From Burkholderiales bacterium (lineage in GTDB: Bacteria > Pseudomonadota > Gammaproteobacteria > Burkholderiales > Ga0077523): DNA of 64,000 bases. The stretch covers positions 1 to 64,000 of the forward strand of contig JAIEQG010000087.1 in NCBI GenBank assembly GCA_019747905.1, read 5' to 3'. The notes beneath the pieces are model-generated. The model had not been told where the DNA came from. It did not search any database and saw only the letters and a list, made by a program, of their open reading frames with translations. Positions 1 to 11,139 of the stretch are shown piece after piece. Numbering within the stretch: position 1 is the stretch's first letter; every line of letters starts with the position of its first letter. The translations under genes and the position numbers were made by a program.

Positions 1-6
1 TGAAAG

Positions 7-34
7 CGGGGTGTGGCTGCCTCACCACACCCCG
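7..34. terminator. Strong hairpin, possible terminator
   Basis: A perfect 10-bp inverted repeat (CGGGGTGTGG at 7-16, CCACACCCCG at 25-34) flanks an 8-nt loop. It lies downstream of the minus-strand protease gene. There is only a very short T-rich tail, so its role as an intrinsic terminator for either strand is an inference. Confidence 0.45.
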
Positions 35-78
35 TCAACTTCCTACAGACCAAGATCCAACTGTGGAAGTTGGGCTAA

Positions 79-155
79 CCCTCCCCCGGCGTAGCCGGGG
101 GAGGGAATGTAAGCCCCTTCCCCCACCATCGGTGGGGGAAGGTTGGGATGGGGGC
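79..155. repeat. REP-like double hairpin, copy 1
   Basis: Two GC-rich hairpins stand side by side. The first has 12-bp arms at 79-90 and 94-105 around a GTA loop. The second has 12-bp arms at 116-127 and 131-142 around ATC and is followed by TTGGGATGGGGG. The same two-hairpin layout with the same 3' tail recurs at 23214-23302, also in an intergenic gap. This suggests a dispersed repetitive extragenic palindrome family. Confidence 0.75.
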
Positions 156-186
156 AGCGCGGTACGGAGTTCGGTGCTCCGTGCGC

Positions 187-984
187 TCAGCGCTTGCGAT
201 TGGCGATCAATTCGACCAGCGCCTGCACCGGAATCGCATAGGAGATCCCGCTGGGATTCGTGATCGCGTTCTCGCGAGAACCCTTGACGAACACCATGTT
301 GATGATGCCGACCACTACACCGTTCTCGTCGTAGAGCGGGCTGCCGCTGTTGCCGGGGTAGGCGGTGCCGTCGAGCTGGATGACCGTGAACGGTGTCGCG
401 GCGGAAAGCCGCTTGATGGTCGCAGCATCGAGTTCACCCGCTCGAGCACGCGGGATGGCGATCGGCGTGAGCGCGGCCACCATGCCTCGGTGCGTCGCCG
501 GGATCAGGCCCAGCACCGCGCCGATCGGATAACCCGTGAACAAGAGGTTCTGACCTTCGCGCAAGGGAGTGCCGGTGGCGAGTTGCAGCGCGGGCAGCGT
601 ACGCCCCTGGATGGACAAGAGCGCCAGGTCGGTCTCGCGATCGATAGCGACCAGCTGCGCCTGCAGGACGGCCGATTGCCCGCCGGAGTAATTCGGTATC
701 GCCACCACCACGTTCTCGCGCCGCTCCACGTCGAGCGCGCCGGGAATCACGTGGGCGTTCGTGGCCACGAGCGTTCCGTCGCCCACGGCGAAGCCGGTCC
801 CGCTGAAACTGAACGCGGGGTTGCGCGATGGTTGATAGGTGCCGATCGCGACGATCGATGCCTTCACTTTCGCGATCGCCTCTTCGTTGCCGGCCACGGC
901 AGGCGCGACTGCCATGATGAGCATCGAGCAGGCGACGAGCGTCCGCCCCCAGGCGAGAATCATCGCACTTGTCGAACGTACCAT
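187..984 (-). CDS. Secreted trypsin-like serine protease (S1C type)
   Basis: This 265-aa protein is predicted to be exported. Residues 8-31 form a hydrophobic signal segment ending near AVAG. The S1 catalytic triad is visible as His78 (TNAHV), Asp119 (ETDLALL) and Ser213 (GNSGSP). There is no obvious PDZ domain, so it is a minimal DegP/HtrA-like protease rather than full DegP. An AGGAGG sequence 7 nt before the ATG at 984 supports this start, although an ATGA overlap at 963 would also be possible. It overlaps the end of tviC by 25 nt and is the last gene of the prs-tvi gene run. A role in processing or quality control of envelope or EPS-export proteins is inferred from context only. Confidence 0.88.
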   Translation of the reverse strand: MVRSTSAMILAWGRTLVACSMLIMAVAPAVAGNEEAIAKVKASIVAIGTYQPSRNPAFSFSGTGFAVGDGTLVATNAHVIPGALDVERRENVVVAIPNYSGGQSAVLQAQLVAIDRETDLALLSIQGRTLPALQLATGTPLREGQNLLFTGYPIGAVLGLIPATHRGMVAALTPIAIPRARAGELDAATIKRLSAATPFTVIQLDGTAYPGNSGSPLYDENGVVVGIINMVFVKGSRENAITNPSGISYAIPVQALVELIANRKR

Positions 985-1979
985 GGCAGTGCCTCCTGCA
1001 ATCCCGCGTGCAGCGTGTGGGACGGAACATAACCCAGGAGCTGCCGTGCCTTCGAGACATCGGCGAGTGAATGCCGCACGTCGCCGGACCGGAAGTCACG
1101 ATACTGCGGCTGGCTCTGCGCAATGGTCGAATCCGTCGCGGTCAGCAAGCTGCGCAAAGTCGAGAAAAGCTCGTTGAGCGAAGTCTGGTCGTGGACGGCT
1201 ACGTTGAACACTTCGCCCGGCACGGCGTCATCCGCTGCGATCGCCGCGCGCAGGTTCGCCTGCACGGCATTCGCGACGTAACAGAAGTCGCGCGTCGTTT
1301 CACCGTCGCCGTTGATCCACACGGCATCGTGGCGCAGCAGCGCTTCGACCCATTTGGGGATCACTGCGGCGTAAGGCCCGTTCGGATCCTGGCGCGGCCC
1401 GAACACGTTGAAGTAGCGCAAGCCAACCGTGTCGAGGCCGTAGGAGCGCAAGAACACGCGCGCGTAGATCTCGTTAGCGAGCTTGGTGGCTGCGTAAGGG
1501 GACAGCACCTCGCCGGTTTCCGCTTCGACCTTGGGCAAGCCCGGATGATCGCCGTACACGGAGCTCGACGAGGCGTAGACGAAGCGCTGCACACCCGCGT
1601 CACGCGCTGCGACCAGCATATTGAGGAATCCGGTCACATTCGACGCGTGTGAATCGGCCGGGTGTTCGATCGATCGCGGCACCGAGCCCAGCGCTGCCTG
1701 GTGCAGGACGTACGTCACGCCGGCGCAGGCTTCGCGACAAGCGGCCGGATCACGGATGTCGCCTTCGATGAAGCGGTGGCGGTCGCGGGCGTCGGGACCA
1801 ACTGCCGCCTCGACTTCTTCCAGGTTTCGGCGATGACCCGTGGCGAAGTTGTCGAGGGTGACAACGTCCTGGCCGGCCCGTAGCAGGTGCTCCACCAGGT
1901 GCGAGCCGATGAAACCGGCACCTCCGGTAACGAGCCAGCGCGCGCGGCGCCCGCCGAGCAGAGCCGCGGCGTCAAACAT
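960..1979 (-). CDS. tviC: UDP-N-acetylglucosamine 4-epimerase, TviC/WbpP type
   Basis: This 339-aa extended short-chain dehydrogenase probably interconverts UDP-GlcNAc(A) and UDP-GalNAc(A) in the cytoplasm using bound NAD. The Rossmann motif GGAGFIG is at 19-25, the catalytic Tyr162 and Lys166 lie in SPYAATK, and a serine run at 137-140 precedes VYGDHP. The DNFATGH and [12 protein letters not shown] stretches are characteristic of the Vi-antigen TviC/WbpP branch rather than housekeeping GalE. A GAGG sits about 10 nt before the ATG. The gene lies 12 nt downstream of tviB, matching the Vi pathway, where TviB oxidises UDP-GlcNAc and TviC epimerises the product. The true substrate (acid or neutral sugar) cannot be read from sequence. 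Confidence 0.9.
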   Translation of the reverse strand: MFDAAALLGGRRARWLVTGGAGFIGSHLVEHLLRAGQDVVTLDNFATGHRRNLEEVEAAVGPDARDRHRFIEGDIRDPAACREACAGVTYVLHQAALGSVPRSIEHPADSHASNVTGFLNMLVAARDAGVQRFVYASSSSVYGDHPGLPKVEAETGEVLSPYAATKLANEIYARVFLRSYGLDTVGLRYFNVFGPRQDPNGPYAAVIPKWVEALLRHDAVWINGDGETTRDFCYVANAVQANLRAAIAADDAVPGEVFNVAVHDQTSLNELFSTLRSLLTATDSTIAQSQPQYRDFRSGDVRHSLADVSKARQLLGYVPSHTLHAGLQEALPWYVRQVR

Positions 1980-1991
1980 CGTGCGTGCGCC

Positions 1992-3272
<1,281 letters not shown>

Positions 3273-3304
3273 GGGTACTGATTCCTGCGTGATTGAAGTT
3301 GTTG

Positions 3305-6079
3305 TCAGAGTGAACCGAGCAGTTTCTCGGCTTCATCCTTGATTGTCTGGGGTGCGGTGAGACCGGCAATTGCCTGTAGCTGCTCGCGGGCGTCGTCCTT
3401 GCGGCCCGCAGCGATGAGGGCACGGGCCAGATTCATGCGCACGGCCGCGGCGCCAGGTGCCAGGGACACAGCGCGCGCGAGCGTCGTGACGGCCGTCTCC
3501 GCGTCACCTTGCTGCAGTTGCAGCCAACCGATGGTGTCAATGATGGCCGGGGTGTTTGGTGCGAGCGCCCGAGCTCGCTCGGCTGTCGCCATGGCTTGCG
3601 GGTCATTCAACTGACCCAGCGCCCAGGCGAGATTGTTGAGCAGTATGGGATTGTCTGGGCGTGCCTTGAGCGCCGCGCGGTACCAGCGGGCTGCGGTCGC
3701 GTAGTCGTGCCGCGCTAGACTGTCCTCGCCGGCGGCCGCTGCGAGCGCAGCGTCCTTAGGGCGGCTTGCGATGAACTCAGCGGCAAATTTCTCTGCCTCC
3801 TCAGCGCGATCCGTCTTCAGCAAGAGCGAAAAGAGCTGCAGCGCTGTGCCAGCGTCTTCGACACCGCCTGTCGCAGTTCGGAGCAGCGCTTCGGCCTCTT
3901 TAGGCCGCCTCTGTTTGAGTAGCACAGCGGCCTCGGCAACGTAGCCTGCGCTGGACTTGGGCCACTTCTTTTGCATCGAGCGGGCGTCGGTAATCGCGAC
4001 CTCGGGTTTGAGTTCACTCAACCCCAGGTCGACTAGAGCGGCATGCAGCATCACGTTATCCGGCTGCATCGCTATCGCTTTGTTGAGCACCGATCGCGCA
4101 CTGGTGAAGTCGTTGCTGGCGGCGTAAGCGCTGGCCTGTCGCACCAATGGGTCGACGCTCCGAGAGTCCAAAGTTGCCAGTTTGCCGAAAGTGGACGCTG
4201 CTCGAGCGAATTCTCCGTTTACCATCTGTGCCCGACCCAGTACTGCAAGGAGCCGTGGATCATCCGGCACCGTGGCAAGTGCCTGCTGGGAGGAGTCCAG
4301 GGCCTCCTTCTTGCGGCCTGACTGCAGATAGCGCGAAATCTGGGCAAGTCGAACTTGCACGTTTGCAGGGTCCGCGCTTACGGCATCGTTCAGCACCTTG
4401 TCGACTTCGGCCACCTTGCCGCCATTGCGCTCGAGAATGAAGGCGAGCATCAAGGCCGCATCTGTCTGTTTCGGATCTTTCGTGAGTATGTTGCGATACC
4501 GTTCCATTGCAGCCTCGGGTTTCCGGTCGCGCAGGTCGAGTGCGGCTAGGTTCTTCGCCGCCGGGGTGAAGGTCGGCTGCAGCACGAGAGCGGCCTCGAA
4601 GGCCTTGCGCGCGCCCGCGACGTCACCTCTGGCGAGCAGCACACCGCCTCGGAGGTTGGCCGCCTGCGGATTGTTCGGTTGCTTCCTGGCAAGCGCCTCG
4701 ACCGCTTTGGCAGCCTTATCCAGCTGCTTCTGTTCCATGAAGTAGCGGATTAGCGCGACGTCGGCCTCGATGCGGTCAGGGTCTGCAGCGGAAGCGGCTT
4801 CCAGCTCCGCTACGCCGCGCTCGACGTTCCCTCGCATCATATCGGCGGCACCAAGTAGCGTGCGCGAGGTGGTGTTCTTTGGATCCAGTGCAACCGCTTT
4901 CTGGAAGAATTCGGCGGCCTTGACCGGGTCGCGCGAGGCCGTGGCTACACGGCCGGCTAGAACATTTGTCGCAGCCGAATGAGGATCGAGCTTCATGAGG
5001 GCTGCGAGGGCATCGCGAGCCTGCTTCACTTGATTCGTCTGGAGATACGTCGAGATCAAGAGGCGGCGTGATCGCAGATCGTTCGGAGCGGCCGAGGCGA
5101 CCTTACGAAGCAGGTCCTCGGCCAACAAGTAGTTACCCAGATCGTGCTCAACCGTGCCCGCCAGCAGCAACGCGGGCAGATAGTCTGCGCCGGTCTTGAG
5201 AACCTGCTGCACGGCGTCTCGAGCCGTCTTGCGGTCGCCTTTGGCGTACGCGATCAAGGCCTCCAGATACCGCGTTCCCGGTGCGCCCCCGGCTACTTTT
5301 CTCAAGGACGCGAGCCGAGTCTCCGCGCCGGGGATGTCCCGCTCGCGGATCAGAGTGGGTATCAGGGTGAGATATGCGGAAACGCTGGTCGGGCGCACGG
5401 CGATCACGCGGTCGTAATCTGCGATCGCCTCCTTGATCTTGCCCTGCGCCAGCAGCAGATCGGCCTGCATGCGCAGCGCCTCGTAATTGTCCGACGAACC
5501 GGCCAGCACCGCAGTTAGAACCTGCTGGGCGTCGTCAACCTTGCGATCGAGCACCAGCAACTTGGCACGGACAACCTGAGCGGCGGGGCTGGAAGCGTCA
5601 GCGGCGACTGCTTCGTTCGCGAGGCGCCTTGCATCATGGATCTCGTCGTTCGCGAGATGCGCAGTTGCCTGGGCCGCCAGCAAGTCCGCTTGCGCCCGCG
5701 GCGACGTAACTTTCGCCTTCCCGGCCTCCACTAGTGCCTTATCGAATTGACCCATCTCCATCAGGGTCGCGACCAGCTCAGGCATCACCAGATCAGGCGC
5801 ATATCCGGTTGCTGCTGCCTTACGCAGCTCGATCTCCGCCGCCGGTGCATCCCCGGAGCCGCGCAAGGCAACCCCCAGCCAATAGCGGGCTTCGCCGGAA
5901 CCGGAGTCATTCTGCACGGCATTCTTCAGCTGGATCAATGCAGCGGAGAAGTCGCGCTTGTCGAGGAACGCACGGCCGGAAGCGACGAAGTCCTCCGACT
6001 TGTCGCCCTTGCATCCGGCAAGAGCGAGGAGGATAACGGGCAGCAGGATGCGCTTGCGAGCAAATGGTGTCATGGGCAT
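3305..6079 (-). CDS. prsT: PrsT, XrtA/PEP-CTERM system TPR-repeat lipoprotein
   Basis: This 924-aa protein starts with a lipoprotein signal peptide. The lipobox LAGC puts the modified cysteine near residue 22, followed by K-G, with no Asp at +2, so the outer membrane is likely. The rest is a near-continuous array of about twenty tetratricopeptide repeats, seen as recurrent A/G-Y/F and P spacing. Length and architecture match the PrsT family found beside prsK and prsR in exosortase A genomes. TPR lipoproteins in EPS systems usually scaffold export complexes, as PelC- or AlgK-like proteins do, so a periplasmic scaffold role is inferred. It starts 38 nt after prsR and is probably cotranscribed. 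No good ribosome-binding site is visible, and MTPF two codons later is an alternative start. Confidence 0.92.
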   Translation of the reverse strand: MPMTPFARKRILLPVILLALAGCKGDKSEDFVASGRAFLDKRDFSAALIQLKNAVQNDSGSGEARYWLGVALRGSGDAPAAEIELRKAAATGYAPDLVMPELVATLMEMGQFDKALVEAGKAKVTSPRAQADLLAAQATAHLANDEIHDARRLANEAVAADASSPAAQVVRAKLLVLDRKVDDAQQVLTAVLAGSSDNYEALRMQADLLLAQGKIKEAIADYDRVIAVRPTSVSAYLTLIPTLIRERDIPGAETRLASLRKVAGGAPGTRYLEALIAYAKGDRKTARDAVQQVLKTGADYLPALLLAGTVEHDLGNYLLAEDLLRKVASAAPNDLRSRRLLISTYLQTNQVKQARDALAALMKLDPHSAATNVLAGRVATASRDPVKAAEFFQKAVALDPKNTTSRTLLGAADMMRGNVERGVAELEAASAADPDRIEADVALIRYFMEQKQLDKAAKAVEALARKQPNNPQAANLRGGVLLARGDVAGARKAFEAALVLQPTFTPAAKNLAALDLRDRKPEAAMERYRNILTKDPKQTDAALMLAFILERNGGKVAEVDKVLNDAVSADPANVQVRLAQISRYLQSGRKKEALDSSQQALATVPDDPRLLAVLGRAQMVNGEFARAASTFGKLATLDSRSVDPLVRQASAYAASNDFTSARSVLNKAIAMQPDNVMLHAALVDLGLSELKPEVAITDARSMQKKWPKSSAGYVAEAAVLLKQRRPKEAEALLRTATGGVEDAGTALQLFSLLLKTDRAEEAEKFAAEFIASRPKDAALAAAAGEDSLARHDYATAARWYRAALKARPDNPILLNNLAWALGQLNDPQAMATAERARALAPNTPAIIDTIGWLQLQQGDAETAVTTLARAVSLAPGAAAVRMNLARALIAAGRKDDAREQLQAIAGLTAPQTIKDEAEKLLGSL

Positions 6080-6117
6080 TTCGAGAAAAAGTCAGATCGA
6101 TATTTGGCGGGAGCGCG

Positions 6118-7470
6118 TCAGCTGCGCATGCCGTATTTTTCCATCAGGTCATACAGCGTCGGTCGGCTGACACCAAGCATCTCAGCCGCCTTGCTGATGT
6201 TGCCGTTCACGCGACCCAGAACACGTACAACAGCGTTTCGTTCCGACTCATCGCGCACGCGCCGCAAGTTGAATGCCTCTGGATCCGCTTCAGTCGGATC
6301 GAGACCAAAGTCCTCCGCCGTAAGAGTCGACCCTTCGGCCATGATGACCGCGCGCTTCGCGCAGTTCTCGAGCTCCCGCACATTGCCCGGCCACGCGTGG
6401 ACTTCTATCGCATCGATGGCGATCGGCAGGAGGGTCGGGGTGGAGCGTCGGTTCTCCGCGGCGAACCGTCGTACGAACGCGTGCGCGAGCAGATTCGCGT
6501 CGCCCTTGCGCTCGCGCAACGGCGGGATGCGCAGTACGATCTCCGCCAGCCGGTAGTACAGGTCTTCGCGGAACCGTCCGTTCGTGATCAGCGTCTTGAG
6601 ATCCTGGTGGGTAGCGCAAACGATGCGCACGTCGACAGCGATCTCTTCACGTCCGCCGATGCGTTCGATGACGCGTTCCTGCAGGAACCGCAGCAGCTTC
6701 GCCTGGAGCGCGAGTGGAAGGTCACCGATCTCGTCGAGAAACAGTGTGCCGCCGCTCGCCATCTCGATCTTGCCGGGTGTCTGCTTCACTGCCCCGGTGA
6801 ACGCTCCCTTTTCATAACCGAACAGTTCGCTCTCGAGCAGGTTCTCCGGAATGGCGGCGCAGTTGATCGCGACGAACTTGCGTTCCTTGCGCGAGGAATT
6901 GTCATGGACGGAACGCGCCAGCAACTCCTTGCCTGTGCCAGATTCGCCGAGGAGCATGACCGTGGCGTTGGTCCCAGCCACTTTCTCGACGGTTCGGCAA
7001 ACTTTCGTCATCTCCGGATCGCGGGTGAGAATTCCGCTGGTCGACCCGCCGGCTGCCTCCTGAAGCTTGCGGTTCTCGGCCTGGAGTTCGTAGAGCCGGA
7101 ATGCACGTTCCAGGATCAGCGTCAGTAGTTCCGCCTGGAACGGCTTCTCGCAGAAGTCGTAGGCGCCGAGCGAAATGGCGCGCAAGGCGTTCGCGCGATC
7201 ATGCTGGCCGGAGATCACGATCACCTTCGCGTCTGGCGTGTACGAAAGAATCTCCTGGAGCAGTTCGAAGCCGACGTCCGGGTCGTCCGGCTTGGGCGGC
7301 AGGCCGAGATCCATGGTGATGACGGCCGGCTCGAAGCGCCGCAACTGCGCGATGGCGGACTCGCGATCGTTGGCAGTCAGCACTTCGTAGGCATCGAATG
7401 CCCAGCGCATCTGCTTCTGCAGTGCCGGGTCATCCTCGATTACGAGCAGGGGTTTGCGCTTGTCGGTCAT
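6118..7470 (-). CDS. prsR: PrsR, sigma-54-dependent response regulator
   Basis: The 450-aa regulator has an NtrC-type architecture. A receiver domain (about 1-125) has its phosphoacceptor Asp54 in ITMDLGLP. An AAA+ sigma-54 interaction domain has Walker A GESGTGKE and the sigma-54-contacting loop GAFTGA. A C-terminal Fis-type helix-turn-helix contains NISKAAEMLGVSRPTLYDLM. The ATG at 7470 overlaps the prsK stop (ATGA), so I prefer it over the in-frame extension to 7530. The TIGR02915-type family pairs with PrsK and activates PEP-CTERM genes from sigma-54 promoters. Four matching -24/-12 elements are present in this window, including one before prsK itself. Confidence 0.95.
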   Translation of the reverse strand: MTDKRKPLLVIEDDPALQKQMRWAFDAYEVLTANDRESAIAQLRRFEPAVITMDLGLPPKPDDPDVGFELLQEILSYTPDAKVIVISGQHDRANALRAISLGAYDFCEKPFQAELLTLILERAFRLYELQAENRKLQEAAGGSTSGILTRDPEMTKVCRTVEKVAGTNATVMLLGESGTGKELLARSVHDNSSRKERKFVAINCAAIPENLLESELFGYEKGAFTGAVKQTPGKIEMASGGTLFLDEIGDLPLALQAKLLRFLQERVIERIGGREEIAVDVRIVCATHQDLKTLITNGRFREDLYYRLAEIVLRIPPLRERKGDANLLAHAFVRRFAAENRRSTPTLLPIAIDAIEVHAWPGNVRELENCAKRAVIMAEGSTLTAEDFGLDPTEADPEAFNLRRVRDESERNAVVRVLGRVNGNISKAAEMLGVSRPTLYDLMEKYGMRS

Positions 7471-9563
7471 GCGGCGTGCCTTCTGGATTCGGATTCCGGT
7501 TCGCGCGCGGCCATCGGCAAGGTCACACAAAAGGTGGTTCCGGTGCTCGGGTCGCTCACCACTTCGATGCTGCCGCCGAGCTCATTCACGTACTCCCGGC
7601 TTTCGTAGGCACCGATCCCCATGCCCGTCGATTTGGTCGATACGAAAGGTTTGAACAAACCGTCACGGATGAATTCCGGCGTCATGCCATGGCCCTGGTC
7701 GCGCACTTCGATCATCACATTGGTTCCTTGTTCCACAACTCGAATGCGCACGGTGCCGCTGCCGTTCATCGCGTCGAACGCGTTCTGAATCAAGTGGCCG
7801 AGCACACGCTCGAGCCGTTCTTCGTGGGCCAGTACCCTTAGCCCCAGCTTGGATTCGACCTCGATCCGCTGCGCGCGCGATGCATGATAGGCCACGAGCC
7901 TGTCGAGCGCTGCCGAGATATCCACTGGCGACGCGTTGGCTACCGGCGCGGTGCCGGAGCGCAACTGTAGCAGCAGGCGGTTCATGCGCTCCACTACGTG
8001 ACGGACTGTGTCGAGCATGTCGCGCTGGAATTCCGGATTCCCCGAGTGTCGTTCGGCGTTCTTCAGAAGTAGCGACTGCTGGGCCACGAGATTCTTCAGA
8101 TCGTGCACGAGGAACGCAGACATGCGATTGAACGCCTCGAACTGACGTGCTTGTACCAATGCTTCGGTCGCCTGCACGTGACCTAGAAAGGCCATGGCCT
8201 GGCGCGACGCCGTCTTGAGCAGATCGAGCACTTCCCAATCGAGATCCAGAGGAGTGCGTGGCTGCAGGAGTACCGTGAAGCCTTCGAGTCCGTCGCGCCC
8301 GACCATTGGTACCACGAGCCACATCTGCGGCATCTGGTCCGTCCAGGCTGGCAGGCAGAGTTCTTCATAGTGTTCCGGTCGCCGCTTCGCATCTGTGAGG
8401 TCCACCACCCATCCAGTGCGTCCGAGGAAAGAAGTGAAATTGCTCCCCGCCGGTTCGATCGCCTCGATCGCATTCGCATTCCAGCGGCCCACAGGACGGA
8501 AACTTCCGTCGTCCGCGCGCCACCATTGCACTCCCCCGGGACTTTCCACCAGATCGGCCAGGCCCTGGATGACACGCTCGAAGATGCTGTGGCCGTCGAC
8601 CGGTGTGGCGAGCGTCTGGGTGAAGCGCAACCACTCCTGGCGATAGTCGTAGCGGTACGAGAAGAAGTTCTTGTTGATGAACACGCGCAGGCGCGCGCGA
8701 ACGGTTCCCGAAGTGAACACCACCACCAGTGTGAGCAGAGCGCCGAACAGGAACGTGACCTGGACGGTACGGCCCCAGTCTCCCCCGAAGATGCGGACAA
8801 AGTAGCCCGCACCGGCGACCATGAGCAGGTAGATTCCGGACAGCAGCAGAGCAGTGGAGCCGAACACTATGCCGCGCGAAATGGCGACGTCGATGGTCCA
8901 GTCGCGATTGCGGGCGGTGGCGACCAGGATGAGAGGCAGCGTCAGTGCATGCACGAGACCCCGTGCGCTCCACAGTTCAGGGTCGATCGCCCGCAGCAGC
9001 AAGCCGTCCGAGAACATGAAAAGATCGAAGGCGAACGCGGCTGCTAGCCCGATGCACAGTGGCTTCATCGCCCAACGCCGCTGTCCGGGCGTCGAACGGA
9101 ACAGTTGTTCGCACAACACCAGCCCCGCGACCGACGCTGCAAGCCAGACGCCGATAGTGACTACGGGCAAACTCGCAGCGGTTTGCGTCGAAACCCGATC
9201 TACGGCGAATGGTCCGAATGCGACAGTCGCGAGCACCAGCGTGGTGACGGCCGGAATCCAGCGCCGAATCAGCACCCCGATGCTTCCACCATTGGCCGGC
9301 AGCAAGCTCGCTAGAAAATACAACCATGCGCCGTAACGCAGCGCGTCTGCCAGGCTGTGGGCCAGCCACGCCGTAGGCGAGCCGACAGTCATTACGGCGA
9401 TGCCCCCGAGTTCCCAAGCTGCGCCGGCAATGACGGCTAGCAGGAGTCTGCGTGCCGTGGGTGTCCGGCTCCGGCGCAACAGCAGTTGTGCGGCGAAGGC
9501 CATGAAACCGAGCGCACCGAGCGCATATCCGGCGATGGCCAGCATTGCCGCGGGGGAATTCAT
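7467..9563 (-). CDS. prsK: PrsK, XrtA/PEP-CTERM system sensor histidine kinase
   Basis: A 698-aa membrane sensor kinase. The N-terminal 285 residues hold about eight hydrophobic segments. A GAF-like region spans about 310-465. A dimerisation helix carries the phosphoacceptor His487 in the motif VHDLKN. The C-terminal HATPase domain has an N box (HLIQNAFDAM) and glycine boxes (DQGHGM, GMGIGAYESR). This layout is the PrsK family, which phosphorylates PrsR. The signal is unknown. Its stop overlaps the prsR start by 4 nt, which implies translational coupling. A sigma-54 promoter about 100 nt upstream suggests autoregulation of the pair. Confidence 0.95.
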   Translation of the reverse strand: MNSPAAMLAIAGYALGALGFMAFAAQLLLRRSRTPTARRLLLAVIAGAAWELGGIAVMTVGSPTAWLAHSLADALRYGAWLYFLASLLPANGGSIGVLIRRWIPAVTTLVLATVAFGPFAVDRVSTQTAASLPVVTIGVWLAASVAGLVLCEQLFRSTPGQRRWAMKPLCIGLAAAFAFDLFMFSDGLLLRAIDPELWSARGLVHALTLPLILVATARNRDWTIDVAISRGIVFGSTALLLSGIYLLMVAGAGYFVRIFGGDWGRTVQVTFLFGALLTLVVVFTSGTVRARLRVFINKNFFSYRYDYRQEWLRFTQTLATPVDGHSIFERVIQGLADLVESPGGVQWWRADDGSFRPVGRWNANAIEAIEPAGSNFTSFLGRTGWVVDLTDAKRRPEHYEELCLPAWTDQMPQMWLVVPMVGRDGLEGFTVLLQPRTPLDLDWEVLDLLKTASRQAMAFLGHVQATEALVQARQFEAFNRMSAFLVHDLKNLVAQQSLLLKNAERHSGNPEFQRDMLDTVRHVVERMNRLLLQLRSGTAPVANASPVDISAALDRLVAYHASRAQRIEVESKLGLRVLAHEERLERVLGHLIQNAFDAMNGSGTVRIRVVEQGTNVMIEVRDQGHGMTPEFIRDGLFKPFVSTKSTGMGIGAYESREYVNELGGSIEVVSDPSTGTTFCVTLPMAAREPESESRRHAA

Positions 9564-9659
9564 CGGGCGACCTGGTCAGACTTCAAGGGTACTGGGTAGG
9601 GACGATGTGGCTCTGCGAGGCTCTGTGCGGCGCGTGAAAGGAGCCGAGGAGAGCCCGGA

Positions 9660-9675
9660 CGCAAAAGATACGCCG
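9660..9675 (-). promoter_or_regulatory. Sigma-54 promoter for prsK-prsR-prsT
   Basis: On the minus strand this reads CGGCGTATCTTTTGCG, with GG and GC separated by exactly 10 nt and TTTGC at the -12 box. The predicted start of transcription is near 9648, giving a leader of about 85 nt before prsK. A perfect 10-bp palindrome, CCTCGCGAGG, lies just upstream at 9699-9708 and could be an activator site, though this is unproven. Confidence 0.65.
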
Positions 9676-9753
9676 GGTCAGCGAGACCGTGAATTCGCCC
9701 TCGCGAGGTACGCTAGGAAGGCGGCCGCCTTCGCCTGAAATCGGTGGCGCCGC

Positions 9754-11139
9754 TCAACGGGCCCCTGAGCCCATCAGCACCACGCGAATGGTGTGGAAGA
9801 GGATCAGGAGGTCTAGGTAGACGCTGTGGTTCTTGACGTAGTAGAGGTCGAACTGCAGCTTGCGGACGGCGTCTTCGACGGTAGCGCCGTAGCAGTACCG
9901 CACTTGGGCCCAACCGGTCACGCCCGGCTTGACCGTATGGCGGGCGCCGTAGAACGGCACCTGCTCGCTCAACTGGTCGACGAAGTACGGGCGCTCGGGC
10001 CGGGGTCCGACGAAGCTCATCTCGCCCTTGAAGACGTTGAAGATCTGCGGCAGTTCGTCAATGCGTGTCTTGCGAATGAAACGACCGACGCGCGTGACCC
10101 GGGGATCACCGGTGCTCGCCCAGCGCGGTACGCCATCCTTCTCGGCATCGGTGACCATGCTGCGGAATTTGCGCACGTTGAACGTGCGTCCCCCGAGCCC
10201 GACGCGTTCCTGACGGAAGATGATCGGGCCGCCGGATTCCAGCAATATCGCGATCGCAGTGAGCAGCATCACTGGCGCGGCCACCAGCAGCAGGATCAGG
10301 GAGGCGGTGACGTCGAACGCGCGCTTTACGGTTCGCCGCATCAGGCCTTGCCGGAATCCTTCGCCGTAGATGAGCCAGCTCGCCTTGAGTGACGCGACCG
10401 GGACTTCGCCTGTCACGCGTTCGTACAGCCCGGGCAGGTCGGTCACGCGCACACCGCGGAGGCGGCAGGCCAGCAGTTCCTTAACGGGCAGGAAGCCGCC
10501 GCGTTGGTCCTGCACGGCGACGACAACCTCATGCACACCCAGCTCGGCGATGCTCTTTTCCAGGCAGGGCTGGTTGCGGATGATGCGGCTGGCGTCCACC
10601 GCCACGGCGGACCCGTTGGTGAGCGGGTAGAAGCCTGCAACCACGACACCCGACTTGTTGTGATCCCGGATCGAGCGCTCGACGGCGGCGGCTTCCGGAC
10701 CGGTGCCGAGCACCAGGATCCGGTGCGTGAGCCAGCCCATCTGTACGCTGGCCATCAGGGTCATCCGGACCATCAGCATGCCGGCGGCGCTCATCAGCAG
10801 AGCGACGGGCAGGGCACTCTGGTAGGCATGTCCATCTGCCCACATGCCCAGTACCAGGTACGCTGCCGTGCCTCCCGCCAGCAGACTGCCGCTCATGCGC
10901 AGGGCAAAGTGGGTGGCCGAGCGCATGCGTTCCATACGGTGGACTCCAAAGGCGAGCACGCTGGACAACTGGAGGATGGCGTAGGTGCCGGCGGCGGCCC
11001 ACACCGCCAAGTTGCTGTCGACGATCGTCGTTCCGATACCGCTGAGCGTGACGGCGCAAGCGAGGAAGAAGATGACGCCGGCGAACACCAGTTCGAGGAC
11101 GGCGGCGAGGGGAACGCGCTGGTTGAGCAGCAAGACCAT
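9754..11139 (-). CDS. Initiating sugar-phosphate transferase (EpsB, PEP-CTERM type)
   Basis: A 461-aa polyisoprenyl-phosphate hexose-1-phosphate transferase of the WbaP/WcaJ superfamily that starts repeat-unit assembly on undecaprenyl phosphate. Four or five N-terminal membrane helices are followed by a CoA-binding-like cytosolic domain and the C-terminal catalytic domain. The latter begins at KRAFDVTAS and contains FRQERVG, KFRSM, DELPQ and the SFVGPRPERP signature. Family length and TIGR03013-like features fit the sugar transferase of exosortase loci. I chose ATG 11139 because GGTGA lies 5 nt upstream; an in-frame GTG at 11148 is the alternative. A sigma-54 promoter sits about 250 nt upstream, and 190 nt separate its stop from prsK. 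Confidence 0.92.
   Translation of the reverse strand: MVLLLNQRVPLAAVLELVFAGVIFFLACAVTLSGIGTTIVDSNLAVWAAAGTYAILQLSSVLAFGVHRMERMRSATHFALRMSGSLLAGGTAAYLVLGMWADGHAYQSALPVALLMSAAGMLMVRMTLMASVQMGWLTHRILVLGTGPEAAAVERSIRDHNKSGVVVAGFYPLTNGSAVAVDASRIIRNQPCLEKSIAELGVHEVVVAVQDQRGGFLPVKELLACRLRGVRVTDLPGLYERVTGEVPVASLKASWLIYGEGFRQGLMRRTVKRAFDVTASLILLLVAAPVMLLTAIAILLESGGPIIFRQERVGLGGRTFNVRKFRSMVTDAEKDGVPRWASTGDPRVTRVGRFIRKTRIDELPQIFNVFKGEMSFVGPRPERPYFVDQLSEQVPFYGARHTVKPGVTGWAQVRYCYGATVEDAVRKLQFDLYYVKNHSVYLDLLILFHTIRVVLMGSGAR

Noticed and set aside
79-155. CRISPR-like direct repeats
   Set aside because: There are only two palindromic units with no spacer-repeat periodicity; they fit REP-type hairpins.
148-1123. 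Long open frames antisense to the protease and tviC genes, and similar shadows elsewhere
   Set aside because: They mirror the GC-driven codon pattern of the true genes, have Arg/Ala/Pro-biased translations and no recognisable domains.
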